Assembly (NCBI RefSeq): GCF_000422285.1
Contig: NZ_AULM01000002.1
Coordinates: 248,001 to 312,000, forward strand
DNA length: 64,000 nt
Origin: Desulfatiglans anilini DSM 4660
Lineage (GTDB): Bacteria > Desulfobacterota > DSM-4660 > Desulfatiglandales > Desulfatiglandaceae
Direction: 5' to 3'
Both the position numbers and the translations under genes were made by a program. The stretch's first letter is position 1. Each line of letters starts with the position of its first letter. The notes under the pieces are model-generated. The model was given only the letters and a program-made list of their open reading frames with translations, was not told where the DNA came from and made no database searches. This document shows positions 53,081-62,257 of this stretch, in pieces.

Positions 53081-54274
53081 ATGTTCACCCAATTTTTCTA
53101 TTTATTGCGACAGGTGGGGATCCCGGTATCCCCCACCTCCTTTCTGCGGCTGCAGAAGGCCCTTTCAGAGGGGATGATCACCTCCCTGGGGGAGCTTTAC
53201 ACCGCTGCGCGCGCCATCCTGGTCAAGAGCGAGCGTTATTTCGACCTCTATGACCAGGTCTTCGCCCATCATTTCGAAGGGGCGGAGCTCAAGGCGCCGG
53301 AGGCGTTCGAACTGGAGGAAATGGCGCGGCTCATGCTCGAGGAGTGGCTCAAGGATCCGAAGGCCATTGCCGATGCGCTCGGGGTCGATGAGTCGAAGCT
53401 GAACAAGCTCAGCCCGGAGGAGCTGCTGCAATATTTTCTGGACCGGTTGAAGGAGCAGACCGAGGAGCACCACGGCGGGAGCAAATGGATCGGGACGGGC
53501 GGGACCTCGCCGGTCGGCCATTCCGGATACCATCCGGGCGGTATGCGCGTTGGAGGCGTCTCCCGGAATAAATCAGCGATCAAGGTCGCCATGGACCGCC
53601 GCTACCGGGACTATTCCCAGGGAGGCCCGTTGACTCAGGCCCAGATCGGGGAGGCCCTGAAGCGGCTGCGCAATTTGATGCCGGCCGGTCCAAAGGACCA
53701 GGTGAACGTGGACAAGACGATCTATCAGACCATGCGCAACGCAGGGGAGATCGAAATCGTCTTCGACCGGAGCCTGAAAGACCGCCTCAAGGTCATCCTC
53801 GCCATCGACAACGGGGGCTGGTCGATGGACCCGTACATAGCGGTCGTGCAGACCCTCTTCAACTATGCGCGCTCCCAGTTCAAGGAGTTGAAGACCTTCT
53901 TCTTCCACAACACCATTTACGACAACCTCTGGGAGGATCCCTCCCGGTACCGCAAATCGTTCCGGGTGGATGAACTGGTCAGGCTGGATCCCGATACCCG
54001 TTTCATCATCGTAGGAGACGCCAGCATGGCGCCCTACGAACTCATGGCGACGGACGGCTCGATCCACGTCGAAGAGCGCTCCAACCGGCCGAGCATCGAA
54101 CGGCTGCGGTTCATCGCCGAGACCTTTCGTTTTTCGGCCTGGCTCAACCCGAAGATGTCCGACGAATGGCCCTACACCCGCTCGATCCACGCCATACGCG
54201 AGATATTCCCCATGTTCGAGCTGACCATCGATGGGTTGGAGGAGGCTGTCACTCATCTGATGCGCAAGAACTGA
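53081..54274 (+). CDS. CoxE-like VWA protein
   Basis: 397 aa. The N-terminal half is helical and acidic; a Gly-rich segment (GTGGTSPVGHSGYHPGG) separates it from a C-terminal VWA domain of the CoxE kind. At the metal site the usual DxSxS appears as DNGGWSM, so the MIDAS is altered, although D and one S remain. It partners the MoxR-type ATPase just upstream. Such pairs are chaperones for metal-enzyme maturation in several systems; here the client is unknown. The ribosome site is weak (GGAGCGT before the ATG). Confidence 0.85.
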   Translation: MFTQFFYLLRQVGIPVSPTSFLRLQKALSEGMITSLGELYTAARAILVKSERYFDLYDQVFAHHFEGAELKAPEAFELEEMARLMLEEWLKDPKAIADALGVDESKLNKLSPEELLQYFLDRLKEQTEEHHGGSKWIGTGGTSPVGHSGYHPGGMRVGGVSRNKSAIKVAMDRRYRDYSQGGPLTQAQIGEALKRLRNLMPAGPKDQVNVDKTIYQTMRNAGEIEIVFDRSLKDRLKVILAIDNGGWSMDPYIAVVQTLFNYARSQFKELKTFFFHNTIYDNLWEDPSRYRKSFRVDELVRLDPDTRFIIVGDASMAPYELMATDGSIHVEERSNRPSIERLRFIAETFRFSAWLNPKMSDEWPYTRSIHAIREIFPMFELTIDGLEEAVTHLMRKN

Positions 54275-54406
54275 CCGGTCCGGACGTCTGACGACCGCCT
54301 GGCGCGGCCGAAGTCGGCAGGGTCATGCTCTGCGGGCGCTCGTCCGGCCATGAATCCCCCCTCCTCGATGACCGGCCCGTGAGACCGGGCGGACAGCGGC
54401 CGCCGC

Positions 54407-55105
54407 CTAAAGCCCTGTGCCGGATTCGGCCAGTTGCTGCAATGCGGCAAGGTCGAGGATCTCGATGCGCGGTCCGTTCGAGAGGATCAAACCCCGTTTG
54501 CTCATCCGTCCAAGGATGCGGGAAAGCGTCTCGGGGATGGTGCCGAGCAGGGCGGCCAACTGGGATTTGGAGATGTCGAGTTCGAGATCGAGGCTCCCCC
54601 GGCTTCTCCGGCTGAGGTAGAGCAGATAGGCCGCCAGCCGGCCCGGGACTTCCTTGAGGGAGAGGTCTTCGATCAGTACGGTGAACACGCGGAGGCGCCT
54701 GGCGAGAACGGCCAGCATATCGAGGGCCAGATCGGGATTGCGGCGGATGCAGTCGATGAAGGCCTCCCGTGGAAAAAATAGGAGGGTGCTTTTTTCGATC
54801 GCTTCGGCATGGGCCGGGAAACGCTGCCCGGCGAAAACCGGCACCTCCCCGAACGGTTCGCCGGGACCGAAGATGTGCAGGATCTGTTCCTTCCCGTCCC
54901 AGGAGATCTTGTAGATCTTGACGCGCCCTTCGACCAGCACAAAGAACCCCAGGCCCGGATCCCCCTCGGAAAAGATGACGCCGCCTTTCTCGAAGACGTC
55001 GATCCTCACGATCTGCGCCAATTCCTCCAACTGCCGCGCGGGCAATCCTTCGAACATCGGGATATCCCCGATCGTCCGGGTCAGTTCTGCTGCAGGGGTT
55101 TCCAT
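54407..55105 (-). CDS. Crp/Fnr-family transcription regulator
   Basis: 232 aa. The cyclic-nucleotide-binding fold is clear (IFSEGDPGLGFFVLVEGRVKIY, GEPFGEVPVFAGQRFPAHAEA), then the dimerisation helix and a winged HTH of Crp type (ISKSQLAALLGTIPETLSRILGRMSKRGLI). No N-terminal cysteine set for an Fe-S sensor is seen, so it is not FNR itself. The effector is unknown. It is divergent from the 104-aa gene, with a strong promoter in the 75-bp gap. The start ATG at 55105 is chosen because upstream translation is composed of the other gene's antisense. Confidence 0.9.
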   Translation of the reverse strand: METPAAELTRTIGDIPMFEGLPARQLEELAQIVRIDVFEKGGVIFSEGDPGLGFFVLVEGRVKIYKISWDGKEQILHIFGPGEPFGEVPVFAGQRFPAHAEAIEKSTLLFFPREAFIDCIRRNPDLALDMLAVLARRLRVFTVLIEDLSLKEVPGRLAAYLLYLSRRSRGSLDLELDISKSQLAALLGTIPETLSRILGRMSKRGLILSNGPRIEILDLAALQQLAESGTGL

Positions 55106-55124
55106 CGTTTGCACGCCGCCTTTG

Positions 55125-55153
55125 TTGACTTTGGGGGACCGGGTTTCTATACT
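55125..55153 (+). promoter_or_regulatory. Strong promoter of the 104-aa gene
   Basis: TTGACT (55125-55130), 17-nt spacer, TATACT (55148-55153): 5 of 6 in each box. The start site would fall near 55160, just before the AAAGGA that serves the ATG at 55181. The Crp/Fnr gene starts 20 bp to the left, so autoregulation could affect both. Confidence 0.68.
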
Positions 55154-55180
55154 CGAAATGAAAGGATGGTCCTCGATTTC

Positions 55181-55495
55181 ATGGACGAAAAGGAATACCA
55201 GCGCAAATTCCTGAACCTCAAGATCCTCAAGGGCATTCAGGATTATCTCAAATCCGCCGCGGATCCGGACGCCGCCTTGGATTCGGACAGCGCCGTCTAC
55301 CCGATCAAGGTGCCCCAGGAGTTGCTCTATCAACTGGTCAAATTGCAGGGTGCCGAAGGCGCCGATGAGGCCATCCACCGGATCTTCAGATTGGGCTTGA
55401 CCTTTTGGAGCGAGCGCCTCTTCGAAGAGAGCTTCGGTACGGCCGAAAGTCTGAAAATGTTCATCGAACTGGTGAAAAGCCGCAACAAGGACTGA
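55181..55495 (+). CDS. 104-aa orphan protein divergent from a Crp/Fnr regulator
   Basis: 104 aa. The promoter position and AAAGGA site favour the ATG at 55181 over the ATG at 55166. The protein is helical and charged (DEKEYQRKFLNLKILKGIQD, then YPIKVPQELLYQLVKL and a C-terminal FIELVKSRNKD). I do not know the family. Sharing a control region with the Crp/Fnr gene suggests a common response. Confidence 0.68.
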   Translation: MDEKEYQRKFLNLKILKGIQDYLKSAADPDAALDSDSAVYPIKVPQELLYQLVKLQGAEGADEAIHRIFRLGLTFWSERLFEESFGTAESLKMFIELVKSRNKD

Positions 55496-55594
55496 CGTCG
55501 GCCTTTGCACCACCTCTTGCCCGATGCCCGCCTGTCCGGCTCCTTCCAACTCACGGGAAAGCGTCCCTGCTCGAAGGTGTGATCCGGTTCGCCC

Positions 55595-57127
55595 TCACCG
55601 GTATTTCTTCGGATCGATCCCGTACTTCTTGATCTTGTAACCGTAGATCCTTTCAGTCGTCTGAAGGGCCTTGGCGGCCTGCCGCATGTTGCCGCGCGAA
55701 CTTTTCAGGGCATCGATCAGAAGGTCCCGCTCGAACCGCTCGATGGCGTCCTGCAGCGAATCGGATTGCAGCGTCCCGGTGTCCCTGGCGGTCTGCAGGG
55801 TGGGCGGGAGGTGGTAGCTGTGCAGGACCTGGTCGTCGCAGAGAAGGACGGCCCGCTCGATGCAGTTTTCGAGCTCCCGGACATTCCCAGGCCAGTGGTA
55901 CTGCGTCAGGGCCTCGATGGCGGGGGTCGAGATCCGCTTGATGTCTTTGCTGTACTCCCGGGCGTATTTTTCCAGGAAATAATCGGCCAGGAGCAGGATG
56001 TCCGCCTCCCGTTCGCGAAGGGCCGGGAGGTAGATAGGGTAGACGTTGAGGCGGTAGAAGAGATCCTCGCGGAAGGTTCCGGCCTCGACGGCGGTGGCGA
56101 GATTCTGGTTGGTGGCGGCGATCAGCCGGATGTTGACCTTGATGACCTTGTTGCCCCCCAGCCTTTCGAGTTCTCTCTCCTGCAGGACGCGCAGGAGCTT
56201 TCCCTGGCTTTCGAGGGCCAGAGAGCCGATCTCGTCCAGGAAGATGGTCCCGCCGTGGGCCCGTTCGAACTTGCCGGCCTTCTGCTCGTTCGCCCCCGTA
56301 AAGGCCCCTTTCTCGTATCCGAACAGCTCCGCCTCGACAAGGTTGGCGGGCAGGGCGGCGCAGTTGACTTTGATCAACGGCTGCTCGGCTCGAAGACTGT
56401 TGTAATGGATGGCGTTGGCAACCAGTTCCTTCCCTGTGCCGCTCTCCCCCAGGAGCAGGACGTTCGCGTTGCTTTTGGCGACCTGGGTGATGAGGTAGAA
56501 GACCTCCTGCATCTTCCGGCTGTTGCCGATGATATTGGTGAAGCTGTATTTGCGGTTCAGTTCCTTCCTGAGGAGGATGTTCTCTTCTCGCAGCTGATCG
56601 GTTTCCCGGGTGATCTTTTCGAGCAGGCTCACCTTCTGGGCGATCAGGCTGCTGATGATCGTCAGGAGCCGGACGTCTTCGTCGAGCGAGCTCCCTCCGT
56701 CAGGCATCCGGTCGACGCTCAGGGCCCCCAGGACCTTGGTCCCGTCGATGACGGGCACACAGAGAAACGCGATCTTGGACTTGTCGATCGCTCGCCTCGC
56801 GCCTGTCCGATCCAGGAAGAGGGGCTCTTCGTCCACCTGCGGGATGACCATGGGGCGCCCCGATTCGATCACTCGCCCGGTGATGCCTTCACCCAGGCGA
56901 TACCGCCCGCGGTTCATCTCCGCCGACGAGATGCCATGGGCGACTTCGATATGGATCTCGGAGGTCTCAGGGTTCAGAAGGGTGATCGAACCCCTGTTCA
57001 TCCCTAGATATTCGGAAAGCAGATCCAGGACCTTATAGAGGCTCTTGCGCAGATCGAGCGAGGCGTGGATCGCCTTTGTGATTTCATAAAGACAGGTGAT
57101 CTTATCCAGATGGGTCGCTTCGTCCAT
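55595..57127 (-). CDS. NifA-like sigma54-dependent activator
   Basis: 510 aa. GAF domain at about 15-175, then a sigma54 AAA+ domain (about 195-430) with Walker A GESGTGKE, the sigma54-contact loop [13 protein letters not shown], Walker [11 protein letters not shown] and the [15 protein letters not shown] segment, and a C-terminal Fis-type HTH ([25 protein letters not shown]). This is the NifA arrangement. No nitrogenase genes are in the window, so nif control is only a possibility. GAGG precedes the ATG. Confidence 0.85.
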   Translation of the reverse strand: MDEATHLDKITCLYEITKAIHASLDLRKSLYKVLDLLSEYLGMNRGSITLLNPETSEIHIEVAHGISSAEMNRGRYRLGEGITGRVIESGRPMVIPQVDEEPLFLDRTGARRAIDKSKIAFLCVPVIDGTKVLGALSVDRMPDGGSSLDEDVRLLTIISSLIAQKVSLLEKITRETDQLREENILLRKELNRKYSFTNIIGNSRKMQEVFYLITQVAKSNANVLLLGESGTGKELVANAIHYNSLRAEQPLIKVNCAALPANLVEAELFGYEKGAFTGANEQKAGKFERAHGGTIFLDEIGSLALESQGKLLRVLQERELERLGGNKVIKVNIRLIAATNQNLATAVEAGTFREDLFYRLNVYPIYLPALREREADILLLADYFLEKYAREYSKDIKRISTPAIEALTQYHWPGNVRELENCIERAVLLCDDQVLHSYHLPPTLQTARDTGTLQSDSLQDAIERFERDLLIDALKSSRGNMRQAAKALQTTERIYGYKIKKYGIDPKKYR

Positions 57128-57502
57128 GGAAGAAATGCCTCGCAGCGCAGTCAGGATAGGCTGAACGGATATAAAACCAAATTATACAAAAATGTAGTCG
57201 GCGTGGCAAATGAAATCGGTGCGATGGTCGGCCCCGAAAGCGCCTGGTGATGGGCGTTTCGCCCGCTCGGCGACAGGCCTTCGAGGATGCCGGTGGAAAG
57301 CCGCAGCGCATCGGCTGCTGCCTGCTGCACCGTTCGGAATCGGCGAGGGGATTGGGCCGTTTGTTCGATTCATTCGCCCGTACCCGGGAGGCGGCCCTGA
57401 GGGTTTGTCGGATGGGATTCCCTTGGAGGGTGAGGCGAACCGGATAGCTGAGGCGCCGCGGAGCGGCGGCCGGTCACGCGGCCGGGTTCTGCCTTGGGTG
57501 GC
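57128..57502. other. Intergenic region, NifA-like regulator to small gene
   Basis: 375 bp. AT-rich near 57170-57200, which may hold the leftward promoter of the NifA-like gene; otherwise I see nothing. Confidence 0.45.
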
Positions 57503-57733
57503 CTATTGGCGGGGTATTTCGTAGGTGTCTACGTGCGTCTTCAACCACTCGGCAAGACGTTCATGGGTATCGAGCGCCAGGTTTTTGTTCAGGATGGTGA
57601 CATCCGTGCGACCCGCTTTCCGATCGTGAATAACCATGACACGGGTTGCCAACTGATCCGGCAGACCGATCGCCGCCCAGTTTTCGAAGTCGAAGATCGA
57701 CACGAACTTGTCCACTTCTCTTTCCGTGATCAT
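57503..57733 (-). CDS. 76-aa orphan protein
   Basis: 76 aa. An excellent AAAGGAGGA precedes the ATG at 57733. The sequence begins MITEREVDKFVSIFDFENWA, contains RVMVIHDRKAGRTDVTILN, and ends in a helical TYEIPRQ. Codon use and composition look genuine. I do not recognise the family. It is between the sigma54 regulator and the porin, on the same strand as both. Confidence 0.68.
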   Translation of the reverse strand: MITEREVDKFVSIFDFENWAAIGLPDQLATRVMVIHDRKAGRTDVTILNKNLALDTHERLAEWLKTHVDTYEIPRQ

Positions 57734-57948
57734 ATAGGGTCCTCCTTTCTCTAGCAATGATGGCTTCCGGCATGGATGCCGCTTTCAATTCCCGCCCCAT
57801 CAAGGCCGGCGTCCGATGCACGGCCATCATGGGGCGGGTTTGCGCGTTTCAAGTCCGGGCGGCTGGTTCTACCCGGGGGATGCGGATCGGGTCCGAAAGG
57901 CCCCTGGAGAGGCAGGATCGGGAACTTGGCCTGCCTTCCAGGGCGCGG

Positions 57949-59235
57949 TTACCACTTGACGATGAGGTCGACCTGCAGAAGGTCCTGCTTTTTCACGGGG
58001 TCGACGGCATCGATGGGTTCGACATCGAAGTAGTAATCCAGGCCGATCGTGACATTCTTCGCGAGGCCGAAGACGAACTCGACCTCATGCCCCTCGGCAT
58101 TGGTCGCTCCGCCGTAAAAATCGCTGTCCGGCAGGAAGTCCGGCCAAGCATCCCTTTCCAGTTTGCGGTAATTGTACTTGAGCTGCCAATCGGCGAAGGC
58201 TTTGACCTTTTTTGCGCCCATCTTGGCGCCGAACAGATAACCGGTGTCATCCTTGTCGGCGTCCGATTGGACATACTGACCGAAGAGTGCCGCCATTTGG
58301 ACCGGTCCGCCGAAATGGAAGCCCAATTCACCGTCCACGGTCCAGGCATCGTAATCGTAGATCAGTTTGCCGTTCTTATCGACCGAGTTGCTTTTCGCGC
58401 TGTGGACGAAATTGTTCCCCTTGAGGGCATCGAATTTATAGAAAGAGGGGGCGACCTTCACATAGGCTGCCTCGGTGAAGCTGTACTGGGCCCCGGCCTG
58501 CAAGGCAAGCATCCACGGGTCGCTGGTGTCCGCCTTGTATTCGTCGAGGATGAACCAGGCAGGGACGAAGAAGAGCTTCACACGGCCGTCCTGCATGCTG
58601 TGTTTGAGGGATGCGGCGAAACCGTCCGGATTGATGTCCCCGTCCCACAGGAGGTCCTTGGCGCCCCAGAGCGGGTTCTTGAACTTGCCGCCCAGCAGAT
58701 CGACCCATTCGGCCGGGGCGTACTTGACGAAGGCGTAGTCGATCCGTGCATCCGGGGTCTGGAAGGTGTCCTCGAAGGTCTGGTTGGTGGAGCGCGGGTC
58801 ATCGCTGCCGGAGGCCAGTCCGAAGCCGGCCGTCCACTGCTCGTTCACCTCCGCCTCGAGGCCTACCCGCCAGCGGAAGCGCCAGCGGTCGCGGCTGGGG
58901 CTGTTGTCGTTGTCCATGTCCTCGCTCTGATAACGGAGGCGCAGGTCGCCCTTGAAGTTGATTTTTTCCACCCACTTGGGCAGTTCCACGAGCTTCCCCT
59001 TGGTTTCTTCCTTGGCGGCTTCCTGCGCCACCTGCTGGATCTCGGCCTTCTGGCGTTCCGTCTCGCCCTGCATCTCCGAGAGCAGCTGGCCCGCCTCGTC
59101 GCGTGTCAGCAGCCCTTTCTCGACGAGTTTGTTGACCAGGATATCCACTTCAGCCGCATACGCTGGTCCGGAAAATACCGAGGCCAGAAAGAACGTACAG
59201 ACAGCCAGTAAAAGGAATCGTTTTCTCAAGTCCAA
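57949..59235 (-). CDS. Outer-membrane porin, Porin_5-like
   Basis: 428 aa from a TTG at 59235 that sits 5 nt after AAGGAG; there is no ATG in frame near the signal peptide. The signal is clear (LLLAVCTFFLASVFSGPAYA-A). A coiled segment (LLSEMQGETERQKAEIQQVA) precedes a beta-barrel with alternating aromatic/charged strands (FKGDLRLRYQSEDMDND, RIDYAFVKYAP, YDAWTVDGELGFHFGG) and a terminal aromatic (VDLIVKW), as expected for outer-membrane proteins. The helical linker plus barrel matches the putative-porin family Porin_5. The transported solute is unknown. Confidence 0.85.
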   Translation of the reverse strand: MDLRKRFLLLAVCTFFLASVFSGPAYAAEVDILVNKLVEKGLLTRDEAGQLLSEMQGETERQKAEIQQVAQEAAKEETKGKLVELPKWVEKINFKGDLRLRYQSEDMDNDNSPSRDRWRFRWRVGLEAEVNEQWTAGFGLASGSDDPRSTNQTFEDTFQTPDARIDYAFVKYAPAEWVDLLGGKFKNPLWGAKDLLWDGDINPDGFAASLKHSMQDGRVKLFFVPAWFILDEYKADTSDPWMLALQAGAQYSFTEAAYVKVAPSFYKFDALKGNNFVHSAKSNSVDKNGKLIYDYDAWTVDGELGFHFGGPVQMAALFGQYVQSDADKDDTGYLFGAKMGAKKVKAFADWQLKYNYRKLERDAWPDFLPDSDFYGGATNAEGHEVEFVFGLAKNVTIGLDYYFDVEPIDAVDPVKKQDLLQVDLIVKW

Positions 59236-59632
59236 TGCATCTCCTTGATTTGAATGATAACGTTCACAACCCTCTCCCCCTGTTTCTTCCTCCGCAGCCG
59301 ATTCTGCCTTCACCTCCTCCCCCGGATGATTGTTTTCTGATAGGGCACTATCCCCCGGGGATATTTGGAAAGCATGATCAAAGCATGAGATTTTGATGAG
59401 CGGGAAAGCCTCGCCTGATTGTCGAGGGCGCATCGCCTTGCGGTCGTTGGACCCGGAAACGCCCTGCCAATTTTCGCGGAATATGCTATAATATGAACAA
59501 ATCAGCAGAGAGCGCCGGCGGCCGCTTTGCAAACGGACAACTCCTTCTTTCGAACAGCGGCGGCCGGTCACGAAGGCGTGAAAACGTAAAGACGCTTCCA
59601 GGGTGTGTCCGGTTTGGAAGGTGCGGGCAGCG
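59236..59632. other. Divergent region, porin / tandem Sm-like gene
   Basis: 397 bp with the rightward promoter at 59464 and a GC-rich palindrome (ATCCCCGGGGAT near 59350). No supportable gene. Confidence 0.5.
59464..59492 (+). promoter_or_regulatory. Promoter of the tandem Sm-like gene
   Basis: CTGCCA (59464-59469), 17-nt spacer, TATAAT (59487-59492, 6 of 6). It lies about 140 nt before the ATG at 59633, giving a leader that could itself be regulated. Confidence 0.5.
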
Positions 59633-60211
59633 ATGGGATATCTCAAAGGACTCCAACCCTATCTGGAGAAGAACTACGAGCGGTCGATCTTCGATGCGGC
59701 CGCGCAATCCCGCAAACCCTGGGAATTGCACATCCATGGGCATCGCGTAATTGCGTGCAAAATCTACAAGAACCTGAAATACGATATCCTCTCCTCCCAG
59801 CCTGGCGGGGGGGAGATGCACCTGTCCAAGCTTCAGATCAAGTTGCTCTATCCGCTCGAGGTCGCTTCCAGGGTCAGGGGGATGATCCGGATCGACGAGG
59901 AGGTTCGATCGATGAATCTTGATCCGATCCTGGCAGCGGGCGCCCGCCGTTTCGTCAAGAACAAGAGTCTGTTTCCCCTGATGATGTCGAGAGAAGTGGT
60001 GTTTTTCACCCTGCTCGAGGGCGAGGTGATCCGGGGGATCATCGCCGACTTCAGCCGTTACGACATCACGGTGCATTTGAAGGGCGGCGTTCCGATCGCG
60101 ATCCTCCGGCACGCGATCTACGACCTGAAAAACAGGCGGGGGAGGTCCTTTCTCAAGGACTTTCAAGAGGAGCAGCGGGATTGGGAGAAGAGCGATCTTT
60201 ACGTGCCATAG
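59633..60211 (+). CDS. Probable tandem Sm/Hfq-like RNA-binding protein
   Basis: 192 aa. Residues about 120-166 read like an Hfq Sm fold: REVVFFTLLEGEVIRGIIAD (119-138), FSRYDITVHLKGG (140-152) and ILRHAIYDL (157-165), which lines up with Hfq's VSIYLVNGIKLQGQIESFD and YKHAIS. Residues about 28-73 repeat the pattern more weakly (ELHIHGHRVIACKIYKNLKY, then MHLSKLQIKLLYP). So one chain may carry two Sm domains, against one in ordinary Hfq. Hfq hexamers bind small RNAs and mRNA A-rich tails. I infer an RNA-binding role; no structure prediction was run. GGAAGGTG precedes the ATG. The next gene starts 72 nt later. Confidence 0.65.
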   Translation: MGYLKGLQPYLEKNYERSIFDAAAQSRKPWELHIHGHRVIACKIYKNLKYDILSSQPGGGEMHLSKLQIKLLYPLEVASRVRGMIRIDEEVRSMNLDPILAAGARRFVKNKSLFPLMMSREVVFFTLLEGEVIRGIIADFSRYDITVHLKGGVPIAILRHAIYDLKNRRGRSFLKDFQEEQRDWEKSDLYVP

Positions 60212-60283
60212 GGGCCCGGAGCGCCATCGTGCTTCGAAAACGGGCAGGCGCGGGCCTCGGGGCGAGGAGGTTTAAAGGCAGGG

Positions 60284-61123
60284 ATGAAGATCAGAGCCAA
60301 CGATATAACGATCCGATACAGCCTCGAGGGACCCCCCGAAGCGCCCTTGGTGACGATGAGCCATTCTTTGGGGACCAGCCTTGAACTCTGGGAGCCGCAG
60401 GTCCAGGCGCTGAAGAGCCGCTATCGGGTTCTGCGCTTCGACACACGGGGCCATGGCGGCACCGATGCCCCGCCGGGCCCTTACAGCCTGGAGATGCTGG
60501 CAAGCGACATCTTTGAACTGCTGGGCGTCCTGGGTCTGGGGCCAACGCACTTTATGGGGATCTCCATGGGGGGGATGATCGGCCAGACGCTGGCTTTGCT
60601 GCATCCGGAGGCGTTGAAAAGCCTGATCCTCTGTGACACGACGAGCCGGGTTCCCCCCGAGGCTGCGCCCGTCTGGGAGGAGCGCATCGAGGCCACGCTT
60701 CGGGAAGGGTTGGCTCAGCACGTGGAGCCGACTCTGGAAAGATGGTTCACCCCGCGCTTCCGTGATGAGCACCCGGAGCTCGTGGAGCCCGTGCGCCGCA
60801 TGATCCTGGACACTCCGCCGGAAGGATACGCAGGCTGCTGTCATGCCATCCGGCGGCTCGATTTGACCGAGGCGTTGGGTCGGATCGCTCTTCCGGTGCT
60901 GATCGTCGTCGGCGAAGACGACCCCGGCACGCCGGTCTCCGAGTCGGAGGTCCTGCATGAGCGGATACCAGACTCCCGGCTCGTGGTGTTGAAGTCCGCA
61001 GCCCATCTTTCCAACCGGGAGCAGCCGGCTGCCTTCAACCGGGCCGTCATGGAATTTCTGGGCGATCTGGAGGGCGCCCGGCAGGGATCCGAAGGGCGAT
61101 CATATGAACCGCTCGACGTCTGA
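60284..61123 (+). CDS. Alpha/beta hydrolase, 3-oxoadipate enol-lactonase-like
   Basis: 279 aa. The nucleophile elbow GISMGGMIG, oxyanion segment SHSLGTSLELWEP, acid VVGEDDPGTP and catalytic His in SAAHLSNREQPAAF make a complete triad. The closest named family I recall is PcaD (3-oxoadipate enol-lactonase), but no other protocatechuate genes are here, so a general esterase/lactonase is as likely. GAGGAGG lies further upstream of the ATG. It overlaps a small gene at its 3' end. Confidence 0.85.
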   Translation: MKIRANDITIRYSLEGPPEAPLVTMSHSLGTSLELWEPQVQALKSRYRVLRFDTRGHGGTDAPPGPYSLEMLASDIFELLGVLGLGPTHFMGISMGGMIGQTLALLHPEALKSLILCDTTSRVPPEAAPVWEERIEATLREGLAQHVEPTLERWFTPRFRDEHPELVEPVRRMILDTPPEGYAGCCHAIRRLDLTEALGRIALPVLIVVGEDDPGTPVSESEVLHERIPDSRLVVLKSAAHLSNREQPAAFNRAVMEFLGDLEGARQGSEGRSYEPLDV

Positions 61124-61370
61124 TGGGGGTTTCACGCCCGAGTCATCGACCATGCAGGAGACCTTGACGATCCACGTGGACGATGAAGCGCTTCGGATCC
61201 GGGATCGCAGAGGCCGGGGGGTGGATTTGGAACCCCTGGAGGCCCTGATGCTTCTGGATATCCTGAGGGCCGAAGAGGCGCGTCTGAGGGCTGCTGCGGA
61301 TGCGGCCTGCCCGCTGCCTTTCCGGGTCGCCGTCTCGGGGCAATCGGATGAGCCGGGGACTGTGCGCTGA
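61104..61370 (+). CDS. 88-aa small protein overlapping the hydrolase gene
   Basis: 88 aa with GAAGGGCG before the ATG at 61104, which lies inside the hydrolase's last codons. It contains TLTIHVDDEALRIRDRRGRG and LEPLEALMLLDILRAEEARL, with a sensible hydrophobic pattern. It may start instead at the ATG at 61152. No family recognised. Overlap suggests coupling to the hydrolase. Confidence 0.45.
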   Translation: MNRSTSDGGFTPESSTMQETLTIHVDDEALRIRDRRGRGVDLEPLEALMLLDILRAEEARLRAAADAACPLPFRVAVSGQSDEPGTVR

Positions 61371-61576
61371 CCTCCTTCAGCACCGAAGAGCTCTGGAAGA
61401 ATCCGCCGGAAAGGCGGGCCGCCGCCAATTTGTGACGCTCAACGTTTCCCGCCGCGAGTGACCAAGCGTTTCTTCCGGGTGCCTCAGCGGCCGGAAAAGG
61501 CGCGGGGCGGCGCGCCCTTCCAGTCAGCGTCGATCCGACCGCCGGGATGACTCGCCTGAAAGGCCCTCTCCAGGGA

Positions 61577-62257
61577 TCAGCAGGGGTTGTCACCCGGCTG
61601 GAAGTTGTTCCTCTGGTGGCGGGAGATCTCCCCCTCGATCATGTAGATGACCTCTTCGGCGATGTTCGTGGCATGGTCCGCGATCCGCTCGAGATGACGC
61701 GCCACCAGAAGCATGTTGATCAGGTAGGCGACGCGGTCGGGGTGAAGCATGATGGTGTCTTTGACCTTGTCGTAGATCCGCCGGTTCATTTCATCCACCT
61801 CATCGTCCATGAGGCACACCTTGTAAGCCAGATCGACGTCCATGTTGACCAGTGCGTCCAGGCTGCTCTTGACCATGCTCTCCGCCTTTTCGGTCATCCG
61901 GCTGTAGTCGAAGGGCACGTTCAGGGGCGGGCGCTTCGCAATGTTGACCACCCGCTCCGCGATGTTGACCGCCTCGTCGCCGATCCTCTCGAGATCGTTG
62001 TTGATCTTGATGACCGCCGTGATGAAGCGCAGGTCCACGGCGACCGGCTGGTGCAGGGCGAGGATCTTGAGGCATTCCTCCTCCACTTCGACCTCGATCT
62101 CGTCCACTTCCCGGTCCGCTTTGATGATCTCTCGCGCCAGATCCCCGTCCCGGGTTTCGATGGCCTGGATGGCCATGCGGACCCGGTCCTCCACGAGGGC
62201 CCCCAGGGTGAGGATCCGCTTTTTCAGATGTGCCAGTTCACGCTGAAAGTGCCTCAT
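61577..62257 (-). CDS. phoU: PhoU phosphate-signalling protein
   Basis: 226 aa, all helical, with the two repeats of the family: HLKKRILTLGALVEDRVRMA and LERIGDEAVNIAERV in the first, ALVNMDVDLAYKVCLMDDEV and HLERIADHATNIAEEVIYMI in the second. The E/D-rich helices bind metal clusters. It links the Pst transporter to the PhoR kinase and restrains phosphate uptake. It is the last gene of the leftward pst operon, 172 nt after pstB. Confidence 0.95.
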   Translation of the reverse strand: MRHFQRELAHLKKRILTLGALVEDRVRMAIQAIETRDGDLAREIIKADREVDEIEVEVEEECLKILALHQPVAVDLRFITAVIKINNDLERIGDEAVNIAERVVNIAKRPPLNVPFDYSRMTEKAESMVKSSLDALVNMDVDLAYKVCLMDDEVDEMNRRIYDKVKDTIMLHPDRVAYLINMLLVARHLERIADHATNIAEEVIYMIEGEISRHQRNNFQPGDNPC

